Notes: a model not told the origin generated them from the letters alone. Positions 1 to 8,600 are shown, counted from the first letter of the stretch. The stretch: 14,694 nt of DNA from Candidatus Nitrosomarinus sp. (GCA_003702465.1 REGF01000028.1:1-14694), one strand, 5' to 3'. Numbers and translations: made by a program.

Positions 1-302
1 CTATGACTAATCTTGGCTATATGGAAATCTTAGATTCTGGTGCTAGTGGAGCTGTAAATTTTGTAATGGGATTGTCTGGAAAAGATGTTGGTGTTGCATA
101 CAAAGAAAGAGTTGATCATGGAATTTATGCTGTTTCAGTTAGAGGTTCTAAAAACTGTAAAGTTCATTTGGGAAAAATTGTTAATCTTTTGGCAACCAGT
201 CTTGGTGGTTCTGGAGGAGGTCATGATAAAGCATGTGGAGCCGTTGTTCCAAAACCAAAAATAAAAAAATTCATCACTGAATTAAATAAAAAAATAAAAT
301 AA
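1..302 (+). CDS. DHH/DHHA1-family phosphoesterase (RecJ-like), C-terminal fragment
   Basis: Only the C-terminal end is present; the reading frame is open to the left edge, so the start lies outside the window and the Met at position 3 need not be the start. The last ~100 residues carry the DHHA1 signature, a glycine-rich stretch GGSGGGHDKACGA encoded at about 201-243. In this family that stretch helps form the substrate-binding domain of RecJ-like single-strand nucleases and nanoRNase-type phosphoesterases. The N-terminal DHH metal-binding domain would be upstream and cannot be seen. Archaeal members are often annotated as RecJ-like exonucleases linked to replication or repair, but without the DHH half I cannot separate nuclease from oligonucleotide or cyclic-dinucleotide phosphodiesterase. 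The gene ends in TAA and converges on the RidA-family gene 15 nt away, across a T-rich stretch. Confidence 0.8.
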   Translation, partial: MTNLGYMEILDSGASGAVNFVMGLSGKDVGVAYKERVDHGIYAVSVRGSKNCKVHLGKIVNLLATSLGGSGGGHDKACGAVVPKPKIKKFITELNKKIK

Positions 303-319
303 TTATTTAATATTTTTTT
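303..319 (+). terminator. T-rich intergenic stretch between convergent genes
   Basis: The short gap between the two converging stop codons contains a run of seven T on the plus strand (about 313-319). Archaeal RNA polymerase terminates at T-runs without needing a hairpin, so this is a plausible terminator for the left-hand gene. The call is inferred from composition only. Confidence 0.35.
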
Positions 320-773
320 AATCTGAAAACTCAATCACTGCATCAATTTCGGTCATAGAATTGAGTGGTAAACTTCCTGCCCCTAATGCTATTCTGGCAT
401 GTTTTCCTTTGTCCCCAAAAATTTCAAAAAACAAATCTGATGCGGCATTAATCACTTTAGGGTGTTGATAAAACTCTGGATCTGAATTGACAAATCCTGA
501 TAATTTTACAATTTTTGTGACTCTATCTAAATTTCCTAATTCTCTTTTCATTTGAGCTAATAGATTGATTGCACACATTCGAGCTGATTTTTGAGCAGTC
601 TCTAAATTGTCATCAGAAACTTTTCCTGTAAATAACACCTTTCCATCTTCCATTGGTATCTGACCTGAAATGAATAACAAATTTCCTGTCTTTACTGCTG
701 GAATATATGATCCTGCAGGAGTTGGTGGATTTGGTAAAGTAATGTCTAATGATTTTATTTTCTCTTCAATCAA
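318..773 (-). CDS. RidA/YjgF/UK114-family protein
   Basis: This 151-residue protein fits the RidA (YjgF/YER057c/UK114) fold. It has the N-terminal PAGSYIPAV segment, the FISGQIP strand and a C-terminal segment containing KHARIALGAGSLPLNSMTEIDAV. Aligned by eye to E. coli RidA, Arg127 matches the carboxylate-binding Arg105 and Glu142 matches Glu120, while the Cys107 position is Ala. Canonical RidA deaminates reactive enamine/imine intermediates released by PLP enzymes. This protein is about 20 residues longer and has the LGxGSLPLN pattern of a RidA side-branch whose function is less certain. The start is TTG, since no in-frame ATG lies nearby. It begins 27 nt after the stop of the TrmB-type gene upstream on the same strand, so the two are probably co-transcribed. 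Cytosolic and probably trimeric, as in the family. Confidence 0.85.
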   Translation of the reverse strand: MIEEKIKSLDITLPNPPTPAGSYIPAVKTGNLLFISGQIPMEDGKVLFTGKVSDDNLETAQKSARMCAINLLAQMKRELGNLDRVTKIVKLSGFVNSDPEFYQHPKVINAASDLFFEIFGDKGKHARIALGAGSLPLNSMTEIDAVIEFSD

Positions 774-800
774 TATTTGAAACGCTATTTGAGCCTGATT

Positions 801-1961
801 TTAGTTTTTACTTATTTTGATATGGACTTTTTCCCCTTTGTTGGAATTATTTTGGTAAACTGTTCTTGTTTTGTATCCTTGTTTTTGTAAATATCCGTCT
901 AAAATGGATACCCATGGCAATGAATGTCCGCTATTCAATTTTGAATCTATTGTGATATTTTTGGTATTTGCTTCAAAATTAACATGTCCTGAACATGTAA
1001 TTTGTATAATGGCATCTATGATTTCAAGAACATCGTCTAATGACTTTGTTTTTAGATTTATGCCATTTTTTTCTAATAGTTTTACCATGTCTAATTCTGG
1101 CTTTTTAGATAACATTGTAGAATTTAGAATATACATCAATCCTGATTCATTAATTATTTTAATAATTTTGAAAATTTCATGAGCTTCTGTTTTTGTCATA
1201 TCTGCAACTACTTTGGTTTTAATTGAATTTTTCCAAATATTTGAAAAAACTTTTTCCTGATTAACTCCTAAAATTTCTGTTGATGAAAATATTGCGCCCT
1301 TTCCATTATCATTATTTATCATTAGTAATTCTGTTTCATCAAAAATAAAACAATTTTGTACAATTTCTGATGTTTTAATTTCTACTCCATCTGGAATTGC
1401 TCTATATGATTCTGAACAAATTTGTGATGGTGGTATGATTAATTTTACATCCAAATTTCTTCGAATGACTCCTACTAACTGTTCTTTACATTCTGATAAT
1501 AATCCTAATCCTCCTTGATCAGTCATTATTTTAATTGATGATTTTGAACCTTCAATCATTGTTTGAAGTTGACTTAAAATCTTATTTGCACTAATATGGA
1601 AATATCTTTTCTCTTCAGAACCTCTTGATTTTCTACTTTCCTCACTAGCTTTTTTCAAATTAGAGACCAATGTATTCATTGCATTAACTTTGTTAATTTG
1701 TTCATGAATCACATCGTCAAATGCATCTTCTGGAGAAATAGCTGTACACATAATTGGTTTGCTTTTTGAAATAATGACGAGTTTTTTATTTTCTAATTTT
1801 AGTAATGTTGGGTAAACTTTTGTTCTGGGAATTTCTGAATAATATGATAATTCACTAGCTGAAATGGTTCCTTTAGAAATTAGTGCCACATATGCCTGGG
1901 CTTCGTATTTACTGAGCCCAAATTCTTCTAAACTTACTGTTAATACTTGCTCTTTTACCAT
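801..1961 (-). CDS. TrmB-family transcriptional regulator
   Basis: A 386-residue protein with an N-terminal TrmB-type winged helix-turn-helix at about residues 8-80: LSKYEAQAYVALISKGTISA, then an ELSYYSEIPRTKVYPTLLKLE recognition region and a short wing. Residues ~85-110 are a charged, probably helical linker. Residues ~115-250 resemble the degenerate phospholipase-D-like domain found behind the HTH in many archaeal TrmB proteins (SSIKIMTDQGG, VKLIIPPS, and IFDETELLMI as a divergent strand). Residues ~260-386 form a further domain I do not recognise; I see no clear sugar-binding TrmB C-terminal domain, so the ligand is unknown. The ATG lies at 1959-1961. It is divergently oriented to the Cdv-type cluster across 159 nt and is followed 27 nt later by the RidA-family gene, which it may control. 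Thaumarchaea encode several TrmB paralogues. Confidence 0.85.
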   Translation of the reverse strand: MVKEQVLTVSLEEFGLSKYEAQAYVALISKGTISASELSYYSEIPRTKVYPTLLKLENKKLVIISKSKPIMCTAISPEDAFDDVIHEQINKVNAMNTLVSNLKKASEESRKSRGSEEKRYFHISANKILSQLQTMIEGSKSSIKIMTDQGGLGLLSECKEQLVGVIRRNLDVKLIIPPSQICSESYRAIPDGVEIKTSEIVQNCFIFDETELLMINNDNGKGAIFSSTEILGVNQEKVFSNIWKNSIKTKVVADMTKTEAHEIFKIIKIINESGLMYILNSTMLSKKPELDMVKLLEKNGINLKTKSLDDVLEIIDAIIQITCSGHVNFEANTKNITIDSKLNSGHSLPWVSILDGYLQKQGYKTRTVYQNNSNKGEKVHIKISKN

Positions 1962-2120
1962 GTTTTTACTAGATTTGTTATTAGGTAAAATCGAGAGCTA
2001 AATTCCTTTACACAATTACTCAAAAAAAATCAAAAATGTATCTGCTGATAGGTGTCACTGTGGTTACTAAAATTATTGTGACATCGTCCTCAAATACAAA
2101 ATCTTGCTTTACAATATAGT
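1962..2120. promoter_or_regulatory. Divergent promoter region between TrmB-type gene and Cdv-type cluster
   Basis: This 159-nt gap separates two divergent transcription units and contains no ORF that I can support. A TATA-like AT-rich stretch at about 2092-2101 sits roughly 25 nt before the ATG at 2121, as expected for a leaderless archaeal transcript. The promoter for the minus-strand gene is less clear; AT-rich stretches on that strand near 1985-2003 are candidates. An inverted repeat TGTCAC/GTGACA (2053-2058 and 2078-2083) lies in the gap and could be an operator. Confidence 0.5.
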
Positions 2121-2684
2121 ATGTTAGTAAATTACAGTCTAGATTCAATAGAATCAGAAAATGCATCAAACTCCGTCACTCTTGTTCCTAGATTAGATTA
2201 TTCAGTAAATTTACTCCGTGGTATAATTGAAATTCTTCAGGAAAAAAGAATTGAATTAAAAAATCTTAATGAACATCTTGTAACTGATTTTGATGAAAAT
2301 GAAAAATCCCACATTCAAAGTATTGAATTAGAACATCTTGTCGTATACTCTCTAGAGATATTAGATAAGATTCAAAATCAAATTGGTTCTATTTCTGGAA
2401 TAAACAGTATTCCTGAAGTTCTTCCTTCTTCTATTCCTATGATACGCACAATTAGTGCTAAATTATTTGTTCTTTATCCTACATGCAGTCAAAAATTATC
2501 TGAATTATCTGTTCATCTTGGTAGTATTGTTTTAGATTCTGCAACATTAACAAAAGCTCGTTTTGATTTTAGTAAATCCAATCATGTTTCCTCAATGTTA
2601 CTTGATGAAGTAAAATTGATGGCTGACTCTAAATTAAATAAGCAGTATCCTCTTGTTGATTTTTTTAAATTATTCAATGTTTGA
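2121..2684 (+). CDS. Divergent ESCRT-III/CdvB-like helical protein (candidate)
   Basis: A 187-residue, almost entirely helical protein with no signal peptide or membrane segment. By eye it follows the ESCRT-III (Snf7/CdvB) core pattern. Residues ~30-52 form a long charged first helix (LRGIIEILQEKRIELKNLNE). A second long helix around residues 65-90 contains ELEHLVVYSLEILDKIQNQI, matching the CdvB segment of the type EIRKL...LALE.VILRLET. A conserved-looking stretch follows at ~98-140: a proline, then IPMIRTISAKL, a second proline, then KLSELSVHLGSIVLDSA, like the CdvB pattern I..I..(L)...P....EL..I...L..I. The usual short basic helix between the first two segments appears shortened. I see no convincing MIT-interacting motif. 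It is the first gene of a compact cluster with cdvC as third gene, which supports a role as a CdvC partner. Family membership is inferred from pattern and context; another coiled-coil family is possible. Confidence 0.6.
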   Translation: MLVNYSLDSIESENASNSVTLVPRLDYSVNLLRGIIEILQEKRIELKNLNEHLVTDFDENEKSHIQSIELEHLVVYSLEILDKIQNQIGSISGINSIPEVLPSSIPMIRTISAKLFVLYPTCSQKLSELSVHLGSIVLDSATLTKARFDFSKSNHVSSMLLDEVKLMADSKLNKQYPLVDFFKLFNV

Positions 2685-2686
2685 TA

Positions 2687-3175
2687 ATGATTCCTTCTAA
2701 ACATGGTTTTTTAAAAGACATTGAACGAATTCGTTCACTTTCTACTATAATTGACAAAAAATTATCTGAAGTAAAGCCTTCTGATGCTGAAAAAATTGAT
2801 AAATTGACTCTTGAAGAATTACAGGATTTAGATAAAATTGCTGGAATTGCAGATTTTATGCTTACAAAATATGCTGATAAAAAGGAAATGTGCTCAATTC
2901 TGAAGAATTTCACTACTGTGATTACTGAAACTTCTGATTCTATGAGTAATTTGGATGATGAAATTTCTGAATTAATTCTATCTGCTGAAGATTCTATTAG
3001 TAAAGTAAAGGATTTACACGCACGAATAGATGATAAATCTGATTTTAAAAAAAAATATTCTGATGGCCCTGAATATGATCACGCTCAAACAAGTTCAATT
3101 AATTTAACCAATTTTGTGACAGAGATTAACACAGTAGAATACCAACAAAAATCTTCAGGACATACTACAAGGTAA
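2687..3175 (+). CDS. Small helical protein of unknown family, in cluster with cdvC
   Basis: About 162 residues from ATG 2687. An in-frame TTG at 2681, overlapping the preceding stop, would add two residues; I prefer the ATG. I do not recognise a family with confidence. Residues ~5-110 are predicted helical by composition, with amphipathic stretches such as FLKDIERIRSLSTIIDKKL and NLDDEISELILSAEDSISKV. The last ~45 residues are polar and low in hydrophobics, so probably disordered. A segment LEELQDLDKI followed by two further helices lines up loosely with the upstream gene's LEILDKI region, so it could be a second, more degenerate ESCRT-III-like protein or an adaptor. No catalytic motif, cysteine cluster or membrane segment is visible. 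It lies 2 nt after the upstream stop and 5 nt before cdvC, so co-transcription and functional linkage to CdvC are likely. Confidence 0.7.
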   Translation: MIPSKHGFLKDIERIRSLSTIIDKKLSEVKPSDAEKIDKLTLEELQDLDKIAGIADFMLTKYADKKEMCSILKNFTTVITETSDSMSNLDDEISELILSAEDSISKVKDLHARIDDKSDFKKKYSDGPEYDHAQTSSINLTNFVTEINTVEYQQKSSGHTTR

Positions 3176-3180
3176 ATAAA

Positions 3181-4374
3181 ATGAGTCTAGCACCACAAGA
3201 ATTAGAAAACACTGCCAGCAAATATGCTTCAGAAGCAATCAAATTTGATTCTCAAGGCGCACGTGGAATGGCCATTACTCATTATCAACATGCAATTGAT
3301 TCTCTTGTAAAATTATTGCAATTATATCCTAATAGTAAATTAAATGATATCTACAAAGAAAGATGTAATTCATATCATAATCGAATTACTGCATTACAAC
3401 AATCTCATGGTGTAGAACCTGCAGTTGATCCAAAGGCTTCTGAGTCTGAACAAAAAGCTTCTGTAAAGCGACAAGAAAATGAAAACGATTTTGAAGACCT
3501 TGTAATGAAAGAAAAACCTGATGTTACTTGGGACCAAGTAATTGGTTTGGATGATGCTAAAAGTGCATTACGTGAATCAATTGTTTATCCTACAAAAAGA
3601 CCAGATTTGTTTCCATTGGGATGGCCAAAAGGAATGTTATTGTATGGTCCACCTGGAACTGGAAAAACAATGTTAGCAGCTGCAACTGCTAATGAAATGG
3701 ATGGTTATTTCATAAATGTAGATGCTTCTTCATTAATGAGTAAATGGTTAGGTGAAGCAGAAAAAAATGTATCAAAATTATTTTCAATGGCTAGACAATA
3801 TGCTGAAAAAGAAGGAAAGCCTGTAATCTTATTTGTTGATGAAGTTGATTCCTTACTTGGCGCACGAAATAGTGAAGTTGGTGGTGAGGTCAGAACTAAA
3901 AATCAATTCTTAACTGAAATGGATGGAGTAAATGGAAAAGGAAAACAATTGATGCTTTATGTAATTGGTGCAACAAACAAACCTTGGAGTCTTGATGCAC
4001 CATTTTTGAGAAGATTCCAAAAAAGAATCTATGTTAATCTTCCAACACAAGCAGCTAGAGAAAATCTGTTTGAACAATACACTGCAAAATTAAGTAAAAG
4101 TTTCGATGTTAAAACTTCTGAATTAGCTAAATTATTTGATGGTTACAGTGCAAGTGATATCAAGGATGTATGTCAAGCTGCTCAAATTAAAACAGTTCAT
4201 GAGATCTTCGATTCACCTGATTATCATGAACCTGTTGAAGGAGAAGAACCTGTTCAACCAAGAGATCTAACTACAGATGATTTCAAATCCATTATGTCAC
4301 GAAGAAAACCTAGTGTTTCAATGGAAATGATTCGTGCATATCACAAATGGAGTGAAGAATTCCAAGCACTTTGA
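3181..4374 (+). CDS. cdvC: CdvC, Vps4-type AAA ATPase of the Cdv (ESCRT) division system
   Basis: A 397-residue AAA ATPase of the Vps4/CdvC type. Residues ~5-75 form an MIT three-helix domain (ALxHYxxAIDSLVKLLQLYP-like), which in this family binds C-terminal motifs of ESCRT-III/CdvB subunits. A charged linker covers ~80-105. The Vps4 entry motif VTWDQVIGLDDAKSAL precedes Walker A GPPGTGKT at 156-163, Walker B ILFVDEVD with catalytic Glu221, and the second region of homology IGATNKPW...FLRRF with arginine-finger candidates Arg277 and Arg278. The protein ends with the Vps4-typical C-terminal helix (PSVSMEMIRAYHKWSEEF). CdvC disassembles ESCRT-III polymers during archaeal cell division and membrane remodelling, acting as a hexamer at the membrane neck. 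An AGGT stretch ending 8 nt before the ATG could pair with 16S rRNA. It follows two small helical genes, with only 5 nt to the nearer one. Confidence 0.95.
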   Translation: MSLAPQELENTASKYASEAIKFDSQGARGMAITHYQHAIDSLVKLLQLYPNSKLNDIYKERCNSYHNRITALQQSHGVEPAVDPKASESEQKASVKRQENENDFEDLVMKEKPDVTWDQVIGLDDAKSALRESIVYPTKRPDLFPLGWPKGMLLYGPPGTGKTMLAAATANEMDGYFINVDASSLMSKWLGEAEKNVSKLFSMARQYAEKEGKPVILFVDEVDSLLGARNSEVGGEVRTKNQFLTEMDGVNGKGKQLMLYVIGATNKPWSLDAPFLRRFQKRIYVNLPTQAARENLFEQYTAKLSKSFDVKTSELAKLFDGYSASDIKDVCQAAQIKTVHEIFDSPDYHEPVEGEEPVQPRDLTTDDFKSIMSRRKPSVSMEMIRAYHKWSEEFQAL

Positions 4375-4453
4375 TTGTTTGAATTCATTTTTGCGATCAT
4401 TTTTTAGATTTTATCTTTCAAAAAAAACTTAAATTCACTTAAGTTTGGACTCA
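4375..4453 (+). promoter_or_regulatory. Terminator-like T-runs after cdvC and TATA-type promoter of carA
   Basis: Several T-runs (about 4387-4392, 4400-4405 and 4409-4418) follow the cdvC stop and could end that transcript. They are followed by an AT-rich box ACTTAAATT at 4427-4435, whose centre is about 23 nt before the ATG at 4454. That spacing suits a leaderless carA transcript and favours this ATG over the in-frame TTG at 4445. Confidence 0.45.
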
Positions 4454-5605
4454 ATGAGGGTCACAATAACTACAAAGAAATCAATCCACGCAAAAAAGTT
4501 TGGAAAGCTAATTTTTGATGATGGAACTGTTATTGATGGCGAAGGATTTGGTTTTCCAACAACAGCTTTTGGTGAAATTGTATTTAATACTGGTATGGTT
4601 GGATATACTGAAGCTCTAACAGACCCTTCTTACAATGGTCAATTACTTACTTTGACATATCCTCTAGTTGGAAATTATGGAATTCCAGATCCTGCAATTA
4701 CCGATGAAGATGGAATTTCAAAATATCTTGAATCTGATGAACTTCTGATGAGAGGATTGATAATTCATGAATTGTCTTTAACTGCAAGTCATTGGAATCT
4801 TTCTATGACTTTGGATGAATGGATGTATAATGAAAAAATTCCTGGAATATCTGGAATTGACACTCGTGCATTAACTGTTAAACTTCGAAACAGTGGAGTA
4901 ATGATGGGTGCATTAGTTGTATCTGATTCAGAAATTGATGTTGAAGAAGTAAAAAAACAACTTGCGTCTGCAACTCATTATGATTCTGAACAATTTATGG
5001 ATGAAGTATCTACTAAACAAGAAAAAACCTATGGTACTGAAGAACAAACTGTTGTCATTGTAGACACTGGTGCAAAAAATGCAATTATCCGAAATGTTCG
5101 TGAAATTGGATACAAAGCCATTTTGGTTCCATGGGATACTCCTTATGAAAAAATAATGTCTTACAATCCAAAAGGTGTTGTCCTTAGTAGTGGACCTGGA
5201 GACCCACAAAAATGTCCTGACACAATTACTGCAGTAAAAAAATTAATTGAAAATAATGTCCCTACATTAGGAATTTGTTTGGGTGCACAAATAATTGGAA
5301 TTGCTGGAAATACAGATACTTACAAATTAAAATATGGTCATAGAGGACAAAACAAACCTTGCATAAATCTTGAAAATAATCAAGTATATGTTACAAGTCA
5401 AAATCATGGTTATGGAATAAAACCTGAGTCTTTAGAAAAATCTGATTTTAAATTATGGTTTACTAACGCTGATGATAAAACAGTTGAAGGAATTAAACAC
5501 AAAACACAAAACTGTATTGCAGTACAATTTCACCCAGAAGCTTCACCTGGTCCATTTGATTGCAAATATGTTTTTGATGAACTGAGAAAATTAATGGAGA
5601 AATGA
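4454..5605 (+). CDS. carA: Carbamoyl-phosphate synthase small (glutamine amidotransferase) subunit
   Basis: 383 residues from ATG 4454, close to the normal CarA length. It hydrolyses glutamine and passes ammonia through a tunnel to CarB for carbamoyl-phosphate synthesis, feeding pyrimidine and arginine pathways. The N-terminal CPSase domain begins with GKLIFDDGTVIDGEGFG and contains NTGMVGYTEALTDPSY. The class I amidotransferase domain (~195-383) has SSGPGDP, the nucleophile elbow GICLGAQ with Cys275, and QFHPEASPGP with the His360/Glu362 pair of the catalytic triad. The residue after GICLG is Ala where E. coli and human have His. Several segments (YPLVGNYGIPD, LVPWD, TSQNHG, FTNADD..VEGI) read more like the eukaryotic CAD protein than E. 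coli CarA. An in-frame TTG at 4445 would add three residues. carB starts 3 nt after its stop, so the two form one operon. Confidence 0.95.
   Translation: MRVTITTKKSIHAKKFGKLIFDDGTVIDGEGFGFPTTAFGEIVFNTGMVGYTEALTDPSYNGQLLTLTYPLVGNYGIPDPAITDEDGISKYLESDELLMRGLIIHELSLTASHWNLSMTLDEWMYNEKIPGISGIDTRALTVKLRNSGVMMGALVVSDSEIDVEEVKKQLASATHYDSEQFMDEVSTKQEKTYGTEEQTVVIVDTGAKNAIIRNVREIGYKAILVPWDTPYEKIMSYNPKGVVLSSGPGDPQKCPDTITAVKKLIENNVPTLGICLGAQIIGIAGNTDTYKLKYGHRGQNKPCINLENNQVYVTSQNHGYGIKPESLEKSDFKLWFTNADDKTVEGIKHKTQNCIAVQFHPEASPGPFDCKYVFDELRKLMEK
5596..5599 (+). promoter_or_regulatory. Shine-Dalgarno-like GGAG before carB
   Basis: GGAG within the last codons of carA lies 9 nt before the TTG at 5609. It can pair with the CUCC of the 16S rRNA 3' end and supports TTG as the carB start, since no in-frame ATG lies nearby. 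Confidence 0.5.
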
Positions 5606-5608
5606 GAG

Positions 5609-8600
5609 TTGCCAAAAAATGAATCCCTAAAGAAAATTTTAGTCCTTGGTAGTGGTGCTATCAAAATTGGTGAAGCTGGAGAATTTGATTATTCTGGAAG
5701 TCAGTGTCTAAAAGCAATTCATGAAGATGGACTCAAAAGTGTTTTAATCAATCCAAACATTGCAACAATTCAAACTGACACTAGATTTGCAGATCAAGTG
5801 TATCTATTACCTGTAACTCCATCATATGTTGAATCTATTGTAGAAAAAGAAAGACCTGATGGAATCATGTTGGCTTATGGTGGTCAAACTGCGCTCAATT
5901 GTGGTGTTAAACTTGAAGATTCTGGAATTCTCAAAAAATATGATGTTAAAGTTCTTGGAACTCAAGTTCAAGGAATTAAAAATACTGAAGACAGACAGCT
6001 TTTCAAGGATCAAATGAAAGAAGCAGGAGTTCCTGTGCTCAAAAGTAAGACTGTTACAAACTTTGATGATGCAAAAAAGGTTGCAGAAGAACTATCTTAT
6101 CCTGTGATAATTCGTGTGGCTTATACTCTTGGTGGTCGTGGTGGTGGAATTGCACATAATGAAATTGAATTACATGAAATTGTTGAACGTGGAATAAAGG
6201 CTAGTCTTGTTGGCCAGGTACTAATTGAAGAATACATTGGACATTGGAAACAAATCGAATATGAAGTCATGCAAGATTATGATGGAAATAATGTAATTGT
6301 ATGTAATATGGAAAATGTTCTTTCGATGAAAGTTCATACTGGTGATAATATTGTAGTTGCTCCTTCACAAACAATTGATAATCATGAATATCATATGTTA
6401 CGTTCAGCAGCATTGCGTGCAACAAAACATGTTGGAATAGTTGGTGAGTGTAACATTCAGTATGCATTAGATTCTGATTCTGATAGATATGTTGCAATTG
6501 AAATTAATCCACGTCTTTCACGTTCATCAGCTCTTGCAAGTAAAGCAACTGGTTATCCCCTTGCATACATGTCTGCAAAAATTGGTTTAGGATATAGTTT
6601 ATCTGAACTTGTTAATAGAATTACAAAAAGTACAACTGCTTGTTTTGAACCTTCTTTAGATTATGTTGTATGTAAACATCCAAGATGGGACTTTTCAAAA
6701 TTTGAGCTTGTAAACCGTAAACTTGGAGTTACAATGAAATCAGTTGGTGAAGTCATGGCCGTTGGTAGAACCTTTGAAGAATCTTTACAAAAGGCAATCA
6801 GAATGCTTGACATTGGAAACGATGGACTTGTATTGAATCGTGTAAATGGTCAAAAATACACTGAAGAGGATATTGAATACAAACTTTCACATCATGATGA
6901 TCAAATTTTGTACAATGTTGCAATTGCATTAAAAATGGGAATTTCAGTTGATAGAATTTACAAACTATCTGCAATTGATCCTTGGTTTATTGAAAAAATA
7001 CAAAATATTGTAGATACTGAGGCCAAACTCCAAGAATCTGAACTTAATGAATCTATGATGTGGGAAGCAAAGAAAATGGGTTTTTCAGACAAACAAATTG
7101 CCAGATCCAAGGATAAAGAACCTGATGAAATCCGTCAAACACGTAAGAAATTAGGCGTAATTCCTTCAGTAAAACAAATTGATACTTTAGCTGCCGAATG
7201 GCCTGCTGTAACAAATTATCTCTATCTAACTTATGGAGGCAACGCAAATGATATCTCAGTTCCTGCAGATGAAAAAGGAATAATCGTAGTTGGCGCCGGT
7301 CCGTATAGAATTGGAAGTAGTGTAGAATTTGATTGGGGTACGGTCAATATGGTATGGGGACTACAAGAAAATGGAGAGAAGAATGTTTCAGTAGTCAATT
7401 GTAATCCTGAAACTGTTTCAACTGATTATGATATTTGTACAAGATTATACTTTGAAGAATTAACTCAAGAACGTCTCCTTGACATTACAGAATTTGAAAA
7501 TCCAAAAGGTGTGATTACTTGTGTTGGTGGTCAAACTGCAAATAATTTGACTCCTGGTCTTGCACAACGTGGAATAAACATTATGGGAACAAGTGCGATA
7601 GATGTTGATAGGGCAGAAGACCGTTCTAAATTCAGTGCTGAACTAGACAAACTACACATTCAACAACCAAAATGGCAAGCATTTTCAAATCTTAATGAAG
7701 CAAAAAGTTTTGCTCAAGAAGTTGAATTTCCGGTAATTGTTAGACCTTCTTACGTTTTGTCTGGAGCTGCAATGAAAGTTGTTTGGTCTCAAGATGAACT
7801 TAAAACATATGTTAAAGATGCAACAGATGTTTCTCCTGATCATCCTGTAGTAATTTCAAAATTTATGTTAAATTCTCTTGAAGTCGATGTTGATGGAATC
7901 AGTAATGGCAAAGAGGTAGTTATTGGAGCAATAGTTGAACACATTGATTCAGCTGGTGTCCACTCTGGTGATGCAATGATGTGTATTCCACCTTGGAGAT
8001 TAAACAACAAAATTATTGAAACAATCAATGATTATACTAAAAAAATTGCATTAACATTTAATGTAAAGGGACCGTTTAACTTACAATTTCTAATACATGA
8101 TGATCATGTGTATGTCATTGAGCTTAACATCAGAGCATCTAGATCTATGCCATTTGTCTCAAAATTGGTTAAAACAAATCTTATTTCACTAGCATCAAAG
8201 GCTATTTTGGACAAACCTTTACCTAAAATACCTGAGAACAAATGGCAAAAGATTCCAAATTATGGAATTAAAGTACCTCAATTTTCATTCATGCAATTAG
8301 ATGGTGCAGACATTGCATTAGGTGTTGAAATGCAATCTACTGGAGAAGCTGCTTGCTTTGGTAATAGTTTCTATGATGCATTATCCAAAGGTCTTACTTC
8401 TGTTGGATACAATCTTCCTGACAAAGGAACTGCACTTGTAACTGTTGGAGGTGCAACAAATAAAGAAAAACTATTGCCAAGTATTGCAAAACTCAAACAA
8501 TTAGGATTCAAAATTTTAGCAACCGAACATACTGCAGAATTTTTTGAAGAAAAACTTGGTGATGTTGAAATCGTTCACAAGATTTCAGAACCAGAAAGAA

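Noticed and set aside
871..1182. 103-codon ORF on the plus strand opposite the TrmB-type gene
   Set aside because: It is antisense to a well-supported regulator gene, has no recognisable domain and an unlikely composition.
1962..2120. Small RNA or tRNA gene in the divergent gap
   Set aside because: No cloverleaf, T-arm consensus or strong GC-rich stem is visible; the one inverted repeat has only 6-bp arms.
2674..2913. 79-codon minus-strand ORF at the start of the second cluster gene
   Set aside because: It overlaps the plus-strand helical protein whose start and stop fit tightly between its neighbours; the minus-strand product has no supporting promoter or motif.
4445..4453. TTG at 4445 as the carA start
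   Set aside because: The ATG at 4454 fits the upstream TATA-like box better, and the extra three residues add nothing to the conserved N-terminus.
5822..8028. Several minus-strand ORFs of 62-76 codons inside carB
   Set aside because: They lie within a full-length, intact carB with all motifs in one frame; the minus-strand translations are low-complexity shadows rich in His, Gln or Leu.
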